Source: Tardiphaga alba | GTDB lineage: Bacteria > Pseudomonadota > Alphaproteobacteria > Rhizobiales > Xanthobacteraceae | Direction of reading: 5' to 3' | DNA length: 64,000 nucleotides | NCBI RefSeq assembly: GCF_018279705.1 | Contig: NZ_CP036498.1 | Span: 496,001 to 560,000 of the forward strand | Part shown: one piece after another, positions 46,812 through 56,047 of the stretch | How positions within the stretch are numbered: the stretch's first letter is position 1 | Layout of the letters: each line of letters begins with the position of its first letter | The notes under the pieces: generated by a model | Seen by the model: the letters and a program-made list of their open reading frames with translations, nothing else | Database searches by the model: none | Told to the model about the DNA's origin: nothing | Program-made: the position numbers and the translations under genes

Positions 46812-47270
46812 ATGATCTATGTGTGTGGGTTGTTGTTAGGGGCGATCACCGGTTTGCGGGCAATGACCGGAGCCGCGGCAGCCAGCTGGGCTGCCTATCT
46901 CGGCATCGCCAAGGTCTCTGGCACTTGGCTCGCTTTTCTTGGCTCGTCGTGGGCCGTCGCAATATTCTCCATTCTCGCGATTGTTGAACTTGTCACCGAT
47001 CAACTGCCATCGACGCCGAGCCGCAAGGTGCCTGTGCAGTTCGGCACCCGTATCGCAATCGGCATCATTGCGGGGATCGCGGTGGCGAGTCCTGCCAACT
47101 GGCTGCTGGGGGCGATTGCAGGCGGCATCGGTGCGGTGATCGGTACGCTCGGCGGCGCCCATCTGCGCGGGCGGCTCGCCGCCAGCTTTGGAAAGGATGC
47201 CCCTGCGGCTTTCATCGAAGACGCTGTGGCGATCATCGGTGCCATTCTCATCGTGCTGGCGTTGAAATGA
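46812..47270 (+). CDS. Small membrane protein, DUF4126-like
   Basis: This 152-residue protein has four to five hydrophobic segments (LLLGAITGLRAMTGAAAASW; GIIAGIAVASPANWLLGAIA). The pattern matches DUF4126 proteins, whose function is unknown. It overlaps the following flavoprotein gene by ATGA at 47267-47270, so the two are translated together. Confidence 0.7.
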   Translation: MIYVCGLLLGAITGLRAMTGAAAASWAAYLGIAKVSGTWLAFLGSSWAVAIFSILAIVELVTDQLPSTPSRKVPVQFGTRIAIGIIAGIAVASPANWLLGAIAGGIGAVIGTLGGAHLRGRLAASFGKDAPAAFIEDAVAIIGAILIVLALK

Positions 47271-48637
47271 CCCGCGCCTTTGATGCCATCATCATCGGTG
47301 CCGGTCAGGCTGGTCCGTCGCTCGCCGGCCGTCTCGCCGCGGCCGGGCAGCAGGTCGCCATTGTCGAACGTCATTTGTTCGGCGGCACTTGCGTCAATAC
47401 CGGCTGCAAACCGACCAAGACGCTGGTGGCCAGTGCCTATGCCGCGCATCTCGCAAGACGTGGCGCCGAATATGGCGTGATGATTGATGCGCCCGTGCGG
47501 ATCGACATGGCGAAAGTGAGGGCGCGCGCCGACAAGGTCATCATGGACTCACGCAACGGCGTCGAAGGCTGGTTGCGCAACATGACGAACTGCACGGTGT
47601 TTGATGGCCATGCGCGCTTCGAATCGGCCAACACGGTGCGTGTCGGCGACGAGTTGCTCACGGCATCGAAAATCTTCATCAATGTGGGTGGACGTCCGGT
47701 GATCCCGGATTTTCCGGGCGTTGATGAGGTGCCGTATCTCACGAATAGCGGCATGTTGAAGCTCGATCGCGTGCCGAAGCATCTGGTGGTGGTCGGTGGC
47801 AGCTATATCGGCCTTGAATTCGCGCAGATGTTTCGCCGTTTCGGCGCCGAAGTGACCGTGGTCGAAAAAGGACTGCGCCTGGTGTCGCGCGAGGATCCCG
47901 ATATTTCCGACATGATCCGTGAGATACTGGAGTCTGAAGGCATTCATATTCGCACCAGCGCCGAATGCATCACGTTCAAGTCGCATCCGGATGGCGTCAG
48001 TGTCGGTGTCGATTGCACCGAAGGCGCGCCGGAGATCGTTGGCAGCGATGTATTGCTGGCCGTCGGGCGACGGCCCAATACGGACGATCTCGGGCTCGAT
48101 ACAGCCGGTGTTGCGGTGGACGCGCGCGGCTACATTCAGGTCGATGACGGCCTGGCCAGCAGCGTGCCGGGTATCTTTGCCATGGGCGATTGCAATGGCC
48201 GCGGCGCTTTCACGCATACGGCTTACAATGACTTCGAGATCATTGCGGCCAATTTGCTTGGCGGTGCCGCTCGCAAGGTCAGCGATCGCATTCCCGGCTA
48301 CGCGCTGTTCATCGATCCGCCGCTAGGGCGGGTCGGGATGACGGTGACGCAGGCAAAGGCCACGGGGCGAAAATTGCTGATCGGCGAACGGCCGATGACA
48401 CATGTCGGCCGTGCTGTCGAAAAAGGCGAGATCTTCGGGAAGATGCAGGTCGTCGTGGATGCAGAAACCAGGAAGATCCTTGGCGCTGCGATTCTCGGCA
48501 CGGGCGGTGACGAGGCAATTCACGGCATTCTCGACATCATGAATGTCGATGCCGATTACACGGAGCTGCAATGGGCGGTGCCGGTGCATCCGACCGTCTC
48601 GGAGCTCATTCCGACACTGCTCAACGAGATGAAATAA
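47267..48637 (+). CDS. Mercuric reductase/dihydrolipoamide dehydrogenase-like flavoprotein
   Basis: This 456-residue class I pyridine-nucleotide disulfide oxidoreductase has the FAD motif IIGAGQAGPSLAGRL and the redox disulfide GGTCVNTGCKPTKT. The NAD(P) motif is VVGGSYIGLEFAQMFRRFG, and the C-terminal dimer domain has the His-x4-Glu-like site in VPVHPTVSELIPTL. There is no N-terminal HMA domain and no C-terminal Cys pair as in true mercuric reductase, so Hg(II) reduction is not supported. It is coupled to the DUF4126-like gene. Confidence 0.85.
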   Translation: MTRAFDAIIIGAGQAGPSLAGRLAAAGQQVAIVERHLFGGTCVNTGCKPTKTLVASAYAAHLARRGAEYGVMIDAPVRIDMAKVRARADKVIMDSRNGVEGWLRNMTNCTVFDGHARFESANTVRVGDELLTASKIFINVGGRPVIPDFPGVDEVPYLTNSGMLKLDRVPKHLVVVGGSYIGLEFAQMFRRFGAEVTVVEKGLRLVSREDPDISDMIREILESEGIHIRTSAECITFKSHPDGVSVGVDCTEGAPEIVGSDVLLAVGRRPNTDDLGLDTAGVAVDARGYIQVDDGLASSVPGIFAMGDCNGRGAFTHTAYNDFEIIAANLLGGAARKVSDRIPGYALFIDPPLGRVGMTVTQAKATGRKLLIGERPMTHVGRAVEKGEIFGKMQVVVDAETRKILGAAILGTGGDEAIHGILDIMNVDADYTELQWAVPVHPTVSELIPTLLNEMK

Positions 48638-48644
48638 AGTTTGC

Positions 48645-48821
48645 TCAGACGAACTTGAATTTCAGCACAGTCATCAGCGTGGCCAGCGTCGTGCCACAGG
48701 CCGCTGTGACGACGATCATATTGATCAGGCTGTGGGTGGCGACACGCGCGACCGCGAAAGCGGGATGCGCCGTCTCAGTCGCGGCCTTCTTGCGCGACGC
48801 CGTCTTCTTCTTGGCTGCCAT
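48645..48821 (-). CDS. Small single-span protein (58 aa)
   Basis: The N terminus is Lys/Ala-rich (MAAKKKTASRKKAATETAHP) and is followed by one hydrophobic segment (THSLINMIVVTAACGTTLAT). The ATG at 48819-48821 has a GGGG-type ribosome site. Such short basic-plus-one-helix proteins are common in rhizobia; function unknown. It converges with the flavoprotein gene. Confidence 0.5.
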   Translation of the reverse strand: MAAKKKTASRKKAATETAHPAFAVARVATHSLINMIVVTAACGTTLATLMTVLKFKFV

Positions 48822-48998
48822 GATGATCCCCAAAAGAGCGGGGCCAGGCCGTTGACCGGCCTGACCCTGACGCCTTCCCTGCCGAGGTTTGTCCCTCGAT
48901 CATGCAGGGACCATCGCATGAATGGCAGCTGAATTGCTTAAAGCGAATGGTGAATCGAATCTGACCGGATTCGATGGTTTATGAATTTCCCGATTTCT

Positions 48999-49051
48999 GG
49001 AACATGATCTGATCCGAAAACCGGTTCCGACTTTTCGGGATCCTGCTCTAG
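48999..49051. repeat. Palindromic intergenic repeat
   Basis: GATCCGAAAA and TTTTCGGGATC form a near-perfect stem around an ACCGGT-containing loop, ending GCTCTAGA at the stop codon of the SDR gene. The same wording recurs between genes of many Bradyrhizobium relatives. It can act as the SDR gene's terminator. Confidence 0.6.
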
Positions 49052-49797
49052 ATCGTTCGGCCGCCGTCCACGGGCAGGATAACGCCGGTCAGGAATTCCG
49101 ACTCTTCGCCAGCGAGATAGACGCAGGCATTGGCGATATCCGACGGGCGCGACATGCGGCCGAGCGGGATCGTCGATACGAATTTGGCGCGATTTTCCGG
49201 CGTGTCGGGCACGCCCATGAACGATTCCAGCAGCGCCGTTTCGCCGATCACCGGCGCGATGCAATTGACGCGGATGCCGTCGGGCGCAAGTTCGACCGCC
49301 ATGGATTTGGACATCAGGTTCACCGCGCCCTTGGTCGCGTTGTACCAGGTGAGGCCGGGGCGGGGGCGTACACCGGCGGTGGAGCCGATATTGATAATGC
49401 GGCCGCTCTTCTGCTTCTTCATGACGGGAACGCAGGCATTGGTCATCAGGAAGATCGACTTCACATTGATGTCGAACGCTTTGTCGAACTCTTCCTCGGC
49501 GACCTCAAGCAACGGCTTGTTCCGGAAGGTCCAGCCGGCATTGTTGACGACGACATCGAGCTTGCCGAATTTCTCCACGGCAAGCTTCACCGCGCCATCG
49601 ACATCCGCCTTGCTGGTGACGCTGCCGCCATAGGCAAGCGCACTTGCGCCGATCTCGCTCGCCACCTTCTTTGCGCCCTCAGCGTTGAGATCGAGAATGA
49701 CGACCTTGGCACCTTCGCGGGCATAGGCGCGCGCGATCTCGGCGCCGAAGCCGGAGGCGCCGCCGGTGACGATGGTGGAAAGGCCCTGAAGTCTCAT
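49048..49797 (-). CDS. Short-chain dehydrogenase/reductase (FabG-like)
   Basis: This is a 249-residue classical SDR: cofactor motif TGGASGFG (residues about 11-18), NNAG at about 89-92, and catalytic Ser (NIGSTAGV) with YxxxK (YNATK). A C-terminal PVDGG is also present. An Asp after the second strand (ILDLN) favours NAD(H). The substrate is unknown; 3-oxoacyl-ACP reductase-like by family only. Confidence 0.88.
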   Translation of the reverse strand: MRLQGLSTIVTGGASGFGAEIARAYAREGAKVVILDLNAEGAKKVASEIGASALAYGGSVTSKADVDGAVKLAVEKFGKLDVVVNNAGWTFRNKPLLEVAEEEFDKAFDINVKSIFLMTNACVPVMKKQKSGRIINIGSTAGVRPRPGLTWYNATKGAVNLMSKSMAVELAPDGIRVNCIAPVIGETALLESFMGVPDTPENRAKFVSTIPLGRMSRPSDIANACVYLAGEESEFLTGVILPVDGGRTI

Positions 49798-49934
49798 GTC
49801 GTTTCTCCCAATATTGCGCTTTGGATGAGCGCATACGGGGAGGACGTTAGAATTTCCTGTTCCAATTGGAAAGCTACCACGACGCGAACGTCAGAGAACT
49901 GTATGGAAAGCACTGGCCAATGGGCCCCGATACG

Positions 49935-49964
49935 AAAAGAGCGGCCCATGGGGACCGCTCTTTT
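49935..49964 (-). terminator. Rho-independent terminator after the glycosyltransferase gene
   Basis: AAAAGAGCGG and CCGCTCTTTT form a perfect 10-bp stem with a 10-nt loop and T/A runs on both sides, so it can work in both directions. It lies 25 bp past the glycosyltransferase stop on the minus strand. Confidence 0.8.
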
Positions 49965-49989
49965 GCATGAGTGAAAGACAACGCTGTCG

Positions 49990-51054
49990 CTACTCTGCGC
50001 TGCTGACCAGCCGGAGCCGGGTCTTTTGCTCCATCTGGCTCTGATAGGCGTCTACATAGTCTTGCGCCATGCGGCGCGCCGTGAAACGCGTTTCGAACTG
50101 TTGACGGATCGCTTTGCGGTCCATGTCCGGCAGGCGTCCAACGGCGTTGACCGCGCTGGTCTCGTCTTCGACGATGAAGCCGGTGAGGCCCTGATCGATG
50201 ATCTCCGGGACCGAGCCACGATTATAGGCGATGACGGGCGTGCCGCAGGCCATCGATTCGATCATCACGAGGCCAAATGGTTCCGGCCAGTCGATCGGCA
50301 GCAGCAGTCCGAATGCACCGCTGAGGAATTGCGGCTTCTCATGATCGCCGATCTCGCCGATGAATTCGACCAGCGGATGGTCCATCAGCGGCTTGACGAC
50401 TGCTTCGTAATACTCCTCGTCGGCACGATCGACCTTGGCGGCAATCTTCAGCGGGATGCCGGCGCGGATCGCGATCTTGATGGCGCGATCGACGCCTTTC
50501 TCCGGCGCAATTCGACCGAGCACGGCCAGATAGCTCTGCTTCATGTCCTGTGGCGTCAGAAGCTTTTCTGGCAGCCCGTGATAAATCGTCTTGATGAAAT
50601 TAGCCTGCGGAACCGGACGACGTTGCGCGTCCGAGATCGAGATCACAGGAGCCTTGGAGAAGGTCGTGAAGGTCGGTTGATGTTCCGGCAGATCGAGGCG
50701 TCCGTGCAGTGTCGTCACGAACGGCGTCGGCTGCCGGGAGAAGAGCGAGAACGGATAATAGTCGAGATGGAAGTGGAGGATGTCGAACTCGTCATCGTCA
50801 CATTTCTGACGAACGCGCTCAAGCATTTCCATATGTAGTGCGTTTGGATCGCGAACCGACCCATCAAGACGCAATGCCTTGGGCCAACCGGCGTCGAGTT
50901 TTCCAGCAGTGCGCGAATCGCCGCTGGCAAAAAGAGTCACATCGTGCCCTTGCGCGACGAGCTCTTCGGTCAACCAGTGGACGACACGTTCAGTGCCGCC
51001 ATAGAGCTTCGGCGGGACGGCTTCGGTGAGTGGAGCCACTTGCGCGATGCGCAT
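49990..51054 (-). CDS. Glycosyltransferase family 4 protein
   Basis: This 354-residue GT-B enzyme has the N-terminal acceptor-domain motif PPKLYGGTERVVHWLTEELV. The donor-domain motifs are AVLGRIAPEKGVDRAI and the EPFGLVMIESMACGTPVIA box (E-x7-E). It transfers a sugar from a nucleotide donor to an unknown acceptor. It is divergent from the ABC exporter and debranching enzyme genes, a recurrent neighbourhood suggesting a shared polysaccharide or glucan pathway (inference). Confidence 0.88.
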   Translation of the reverse strand: MRIAQVAPLTEAVPPKLYGGTERVVHWLTEELVAQGHDVTLFASGDSRTAGKLDAGWPKALRLDGSVRDPNALHMEMLERVRQKCDDDEFDILHFHLDYYPFSLFSRQPTPFVTTLHGRLDLPEHQPTFTTFSKAPVISISDAQRRPVPQANFIKTIYHGLPEKLLTPQDMKQSYLAVLGRIAPEKGVDRAIKIAIRAGIPLKIAAKVDRADEEYYEAVVKPLMDHPLVEFIGEIGDHEKPQFLSGAFGLLLPIDWPEPFGLVMIESMACGTPVIAYNRGSVPEIIDQGLTGFIVEDETSAVNAVGRLPDMDRKAIRQQFETRFTARRMAQDYVDAYQSQMEQKTRLRLVSSAE

Positions 51055-51348
51055 TTACATATCTCCCATGTTGGAAGTGATGAACTGATATCGTTCGGCA
51101 TTTCAGGCGCAGGCTTTGCTAGGCAGGGGAACGTTCTCGCATCTGCGAAGTTCCGTACTCATCTGCGTGTTTCATCCACAGTGTCGTCTTGGTGCTGCCA
51201 TCACACTCTTTCAGGTTCTTGGAACCAGTGATGCAGGTCGATTGTTGCGCCGAGAAGGCAAGAGCGTGGGGAAATCGCGATTGCATCGCTTTCGTTCGCG
51301 GGCGGAAACGCTGTCCGTAGAGAATCGTGTTTCTGTTCAAGGGGTTTA
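51055..51348. promoter_or_regulatory. Divergent intergenic region between glycosyltransferase and ABC exporter
   Basis: These 294 bases separate two divergently transcribed genes and so must carry both promoters. No strong dyad or consensus promoter was identified by eye. Confidence 0.4.
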
Positions 51349-51357
51349 GTGATTCAA

Positions 51358-53124
51358 ATGGACAGCCTCTCCGGATATGCCCGCCGCCCGTTCGCCTTCG
51401 TGATGCGCTACATCAGGCGACGATCGCCATCTCATCTCGTCATTTTGTCTGCCGTTCTGGCCGCCGTTGCATGTTCCGTGGGCACGCAATACGGGATCAA
51501 GCATCTGGTCGATGGACTGTCAGCCGGCCCGTCGAATGCTGGCAGCGTGATCTGGTGGGCGTTTGGCGGGCTGATCTTTCTTATCACCGCCGATATGTTC
51601 CTCTGGCGCGTCGCCAGTTGGGTCGCGAGCTACACATTCGTCAGCGTTACCGGCGATCTGCGTCGCGACATCTTTCGCCATCTCACCGGCCATGCGCCGA
51701 GCTACTTCACCGATCGTCTGCCGGGCATGCTGACCAGCCGCATCACGGCCACGTCCAATGCGGTCTTTACTATCGAGAACATGTTCATCTGGAACGTGCT
51801 GCCGCCGATCGTCGCGACATTTGCCGCCATTCTGCTGATCGGGACGGTGAGCCTGCCGATGGCGGCTGGTCTGCTTGTTGTGGCGGGCGCTGTGGTCGTG
51901 CTGATGTTCAAGATGGCGGCGGCAGGCAAGGGACTGCACAACGATTTCGCCGACAAGGCTGCAGCCGTCGATGGCGAGATGGTCGATGTCATCAACAATC
52001 TTCCATTGGTGCGCGCCTTTTGCGGCCTCAGCTTCGAGCATGATCGTTTCGACGACACCGTCGATCGCGAATTGCATGCGCGCGGCCGCAGCCTGCGTTA
52101 TCTGGAACGGCTGCGCCTCACCCATGCGGCTATCACCGTCGTCTTGACCATCGGACTGCTCGGCTGGGCCATCATGCTCTGGCAGCGTGGTGGCGCGTCT
52201 ACGGGTGATGTCGTGTTGATCTGTACGCTCGGCCTGTCAATCCTTCATGCTACGCGTGATCTCGCTGTCGCGCTCGTGGATGTCACGCAGCATATCGCCC
52301 GCCTGTCCGAAGCGCTCGCAACGCTGCTGGTGCCGCATGAGCTGCGCGATCACCCGGAGGCAGAGCCGCTGATCAAGAGCGGCGCCGCCATTGCCTTCGA
52401 TGACATCTCCTTTGCCTATCCCGGCGGCCAGAAGGTGTTCGAAAACTTCACGCTGCGCCTCAATGCAGGCCAGCGGGTTGGCCTCGTGGGCCAGTCCGGC
52501 GGCGGCAAGTCGAGCCTTTTCGTGCTGCTGCAACGCTTCTACGACGTTCAGAACGGCAGTATCTCGGTCGATGGACAGGATATTTCGCGCGTCACGCAGC
52601 ACAGTCTGCGACATGCGATATCAGTCGTTCCGCAGGATATCTCGCTGTTCCATCGTTCCATCATGGAAAACATCCGATATGGGCGGCCGAACGCCAGCGA
52701 TGAGGATGTCATGAAGGCGGCCGTTGCGGCCCGTTGTGATTTCATCGAGCAATTGCCGGAAGGCCTCGACACCATGGTCGGCGACCGCGGCGTCAAGCTG
52801 TCCGGCGGCCAGCGCCAGCGCATCGCAATCGCGCGCGCCTTCCTCAAGGATGCGCCGATTCTTCTGTTGGATGAGGCAACCGCCGCCCTCGACAGCGAGT
52901 CGGAAGAAGCGATCCGTGAAGCGCTCGCGCGCCTGATGCGCGGACGCACCGTGATTGCGATTGCGCACCGTCTCGCCACGCTGCGCAATTTCGACCGCGT
53001 GGTCGTGCTCCGCAGCGGCAAGATCATCGAGGACGGCAAGCCCGACATCCTGATGCAGGGTCAGGGGCCATATCGGCAGCTGGTGACCCAGGAAATGAGC
53101 CGCCTCGCCGCCCACGCCGCGTGA
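51358..53124 (+). CDS. ABC transporter, fused permease and ATPase
   Basis: This 588-residue half-transporter has an N-terminal six-helix membrane domain and a C-terminal ATPase with Walker A GQSGGGKSS, Q loop VVPQDISLF, signature LSGGQRQRIA, Walker B ILLLDEATAAL and H-loop AIAHRLATL. The ATG at 51358 is preferred to the GTG at 51349. It belongs to the same exporter class as the lasso-cluster D protein but sits beside glucan-related genes (amylo-alpha-1,6-glucosidase and glycosyltransferase), so lipid- or glycan-linked export is more likely. The substrate is not evident. Confidence 0.88.
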   Translation: MDSLSGYARRPFAFVMRYIRRRSPSHLVILSAVLAAVACSVGTQYGIKHLVDGLSAGPSNAGSVIWWAFGGLIFLITADMFLWRVASWVASYTFVSVTGDLRRDIFRHLTGHAPSYFTDRLPGMLTSRITATSNAVFTIENMFIWNVLPPIVATFAAILLIGTVSLPMAAGLLVVAGAVVVLMFKMAAAGKGLHNDFADKAAAVDGEMVDVINNLPLVRAFCGLSFEHDRFDDTVDRELHARGRSLRYLERLRLTHAAITVVLTIGLLGWAIMLWQRGGASTGDVVLICTLGLSILHATRDLAVALVDVTQHIARLSEALATLLVPHELRDHPEAEPLIKSGAAIAFDDISFAYPGGQKVFENFTLRLNAGQRVGLVGQSGGGKSSLFVLLQRFYDVQNGSISVDGQDISRVTQHSLRHAISVVPQDISLFHRSIMENIRYGRPNASDEDVMKAAVAARCDFIEQLPEGLDTMVGDRGVKLSGGQRQRIAIARAFLKDAPILLLDEATAALDSESEEAIREALARLMRGRTVIAIAHRLATLRNFDRVVVLRSGKIIEDGKPDILMQGQGPYRQLVTQEMSRLAAHAA

Positions 53125-53196
53125 CGTCTGAGCTTATCCTAGCCAAGCGTTGTCGCATGCGTATCGTCGTGTCCACTCAACTGGCCGAGGTCATTC

Positions 53197-55398
53197 ATGC
53201 CCATGGAAGCCGCTGCTGCCAAGCGCGATGCACTTGCCGATCAGGCGATCGTCGAATCGCCGTTCTACATTCCCATGACGGGCCCGGCGTCGCGGCCCCG
53301 GCGCGCGCTCAAGCATGACGACACGTTCGCGGTTCTCGATAGCCACGGCGATATCGGTGCGTCCGCCGGCGGGCCAGACGGGTTGTTCAATCACGATACC
53401 CGCTATCTCGCGCGTCTGGAGCTTTCGCTCAACGATGTACAGCCGCTGCTGCTCGGGTCGAATCTGCGAGACGACAATTCCACGCTGACGGTGGATCTCA
53501 CCAATCCCGACGTCTATCGCGATGGCCGCATCGTGCTGCAGAAGGACATGCTGCACATTGTCCGGACGTTCTTTCTCTGGCGGGGCGCGATCTATCAGCG
53601 TATCGGCGTCCAGAATCACGGCGGGGAGCGGGCCAGTTTCGATCTGACGCTGTCCTTCGACAATGACTTTGCCGATCTGTTCGAGGTGCGGGGAGAGCAG
53701 CGCAAGCATCGCGGCATCGCGACCAGCCGCCTGATCGATCCGACCCATGTTGCGCTGGAATATACCGGGCTCGACAACAAGCCGTTGCGCACGCTGCTGC
53801 ACTTTGATCCGCGCCCGACGCGATTGGCAGCCAATACGGCGACGTATCATTTCGATCTCGCGGCACAGGAGACGACATCCCTGTTCGTCGCGGCGAGCTG
53901 CAATGTGCCGCTCGATCACAAGCCTGTGCCGTTTCTGAAAGGGCTGCTCGCGCACCGCCGCGAAATGCGAAATTTCAGCAAGGGCGCTACCACGATCGAA
54001 ACCTCGAATGACATTTTCAACGAGGTTCTCTGTCAGGCCATGGGTGACCTGAACATCCTGATGACCAATACGCCGCAGGGGCGATATCCCTATGCAGGCA
54101 TCCCCTGGTATTCGACCACATTCGGGCGCGATGGCCTGATCACTGCTTTGCAGATGCTGTGGATCGATCCGCGCGTGGCCAAGGGCGTGCTGTCGCGCCT
54201 CGCTGCATTCCAGGCGAAGCAGGTCGATCCGCTGGCCGATGCGGAGCCAGGCAAGATTCTTCACGAAATGCGCGGCGGTGAAATGGCGGCGCTCCGTGAA
54301 GTGCCGTTCGCGCAATATTACGGCAGCGTGGATTCGACGCCATTGTTCGTACTGCTCGCTGGCCTTTATGTAGAGCGCACGGGCGATGACGAGACCTTGC
54401 GTGAATTGTGGCCCGCGATCGAGGCGGCGCTGTCATGGATCGACGGCCCCGGCGATCCCGATCAGGATGGTTTCGTCGAATATCAGCGCGCCACCGAGCA
54501 GGGCCTGCAGAATCAGGGATGGAAGGATTCATACGACGCGATCTTCCATGCGGACGGCAAACTTGCGGAAGGCAATATCGCGCTCTCCGAGGTGCAGGGC
54601 TATGTCTATGCCGCCAAGAATCTGGCGGCGCGTATGGCACTGCGGTTGGAGATGGCGGAGCGGGCGGAACAGCTCGAGGCGGAAGCCAGGACACTGGCTG
54701 ATCGCTTCGATGCGGCATTCTGGTGCGAGGAGATCGGCACCTATGCGCTCGCGCTCGATGGCGCCAAGCTGCCCTGCGTCGTGCGTTCGTCCAATGCCGG
54801 CCAGTTGCTGTTTACCGGGATCGTCGGCGAAGATCGCGCGCGCATGGTGGCCGCCGATTTGATGCGCCCGCATTTCTTCACGGGGTGGGGTATCCGCACC
54901 ATCGCCCGCGGCGAAGCGCGATACAATCCGATGTCCTATCACGACGGATCGATATGGCCGCACGACAATGCGCTGATCGCGCTTGGTCTCGCGCGCTATG
55001 GTTTGAAGCACTCCGTCGAGGCAGTCTTCAAAGGCCTCTTTGATACTGCGACCTATATGGACCTGCGGCGCTTACCAGAGCTGTTCTGCGGCTTCCAGCG
55101 GGAGAAGCGACGCGGGCCGACGCTTTATCCTGTGGCCTGCGCGCCGCAGGCCTGGGCGAGTGCCACGCCGTTCACGCTGCTGGAGGCGGCGCTCGGCATT
55201 GAATTCGATGTCGCTCGCAATGAGATTCGCTTCCGCGATCCTCGGCTGCCATCATTCCTGCAGCATGTGATCCTGCGCGATGTCCGGCTCGGCGAGTCCA
55301 GCGTCGATATCTGTTTGCGGAAACACAATGACGATGTCTCGCTCGAAGTTCTGCGCAGCCGCGGCCAGATCCGGGTGTCGATCGTCCTGACACATTGA
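53197..55398 (+). CDS. Glycogen debranching protein (amylo-alpha-1,6-glucosidase type)
   Basis: This 733-residue protein has an N-terminal beta-sandwich domain (DTFAVLDSHGDIGASAGGPD; FNHDTRYLARLEL) and a C-terminal (alpha/alpha)6 glucosidase domain (AGIPWYSTTFGRDGLIT; FDAAFWCEEIGTYALAL; YHDGSIWPHDNALIALG). This is the family acting on alpha-1,6 branch points of glycogen-like glucans, or on glucosylglycerate-type substrates. It follows the ABC exporter in the same direction by 72 bp. Confidence 0.85.
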   Translation: MPMEAAAAKRDALADQAIVESPFYIPMTGPASRPRRALKHDDTFAVLDSHGDIGASAGGPDGLFNHDTRYLARLELSLNDVQPLLLGSNLRDDNSTLTVDLTNPDVYRDGRIVLQKDMLHIVRTFFLWRGAIYQRIGVQNHGGERASFDLTLSFDNDFADLFEVRGEQRKHRGIATSRLIDPTHVALEYTGLDNKPLRTLLHFDPRPTRLAANTATYHFDLAAQETTSLFVAASCNVPLDHKPVPFLKGLLAHRREMRNFSKGATTIETSNDIFNEVLCQAMGDLNILMTNTPQGRYPYAGIPWYSTTFGRDGLITALQMLWIDPRVAKGVLSRLAAFQAKQVDPLADAEPGKILHEMRGGEMAALREVPFAQYYGSVDSTPLFVLLAGLYVERTGDDETLRELWPAIEAALSWIDGPGDPDQDGFVEYQRATEQGLQNQGWKDSYDAIFHADGKLAEGNIALSEVQGYVYAAKNLAARMALRLEMAERAEQLEAEARTLADRFDAAFWCEEIGTYALALDGAKLPCVVRSSNAGQLLFTGIVGEDRARMVAADLMRPHFFTGWGIRTIARGEARYNPMSYHDGSIWPHDNALIALGLARYGLKHSVEAVFKGLFDTATYMDLRRLPELFCGFQREKRRGPTLYPVACAPQAWASATPFTLLEAALGIEFDVARNEIRFRDPRLPSFLQHVILRDVRLGESSVDICLRKHNDDVSLEVLRSRGQIRVSIVLTH

Positions 55399-55429
55399 TG
55401 CGTGTCGTCACGCAGGAAGAGTGCCGGTC

Positions 55430-56047
55430 ATGAGTCGCAGACTATTCTCGCCAGCCATCCGCGTCGCCGCGGGCCTTGCCGTCATCATGACGATGACTGC
55501 CGTGTCGTTGTCCGTCGCGGCAGATGCGCCGCCAGCGCCGGAGTCGGCGAAGTCGCCGGCATCGACGCCATCAAGCGCGCCGGAACCGGCACCTGAAGCT
55601 GCGCCCGCAAAAGAAGCAGCGCCGCCACCGCCGAAGCCGGAAGCAGCAACGCCGGCCGCATTGCCGCCATCGGCGAAACCGCCATCCGTGACGGTGATCG
55701 ATGCTTTTGATGCGAAGGGCATTCTCGGCCGCGACGTACGCAGCCCGGCAAGCGAGAATATGGGGCGTATTTCCGATGTGGTCGTCGATCGCGCCGGCCA
55801 GATCCGCGGCGCCGTGATCGACTTCGGTGGCTTTCTGGGCGTCGGGTCACGGAAGATCGTGGTCGATTGGGCAGCGCTGCATTTTTGGAACGTGGCCGAC
55901 AAGACGGCGAGCATCACGCTCGATCTCACCCGCGAACAGGTGCGCGCGGCGCCTGAATACAAGGATGATCAGCCGATTGTCGTGTTGGGCGCGTCCGGCA
56001 CGCTGACGCCGCTGAAATTTCCTCCGCTCACGATGCAGGAGCGATAA
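55430..56047 (+). CDS. Exported PRC-barrel domain protein
   Basis: This protein of about 205 residues has a signal peptide (ending SVAADA), an Ala/Pro-rich linker of about 60 residues, then a PRC-barrel domain (ILGRDVRSPASENMGRISDV; GAVIDFGGFLGVGSRKIVVD). PRC barrels are small beta domains mediating binding, often in RNA-processing or envelope proteins. The ATG at 55430 is preferred over GTG 55421, which is too close to AGGAAGAG. It is immediately followed by the MFS gene. Confidence 0.75.
   Translation: MSRRLFSPAIRVAAGLAVIMTMTAVSLSVAADAPPAPESAKSPASTPSSAPEPAPEAAPAKEAAPPPPKPEAATPAALPPSAKPPSVTVIDAFDAKGILGRDVRSPASENMGRISDVVVDRAGQIRGAVIDFGGFLGVGSRKIVVDWAALHFWNVADKTASITLDLTREQVRAAPEYKDDQPIVVLGASGTLTPLKFPPLTMQER

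Noticed and set aside
47267..48637. True mercuric reductase (merA)
   Set aside because: It lacks the N-terminal metal-binding domain and the C-terminal Cys pair, and no other mer gene is adjacent.
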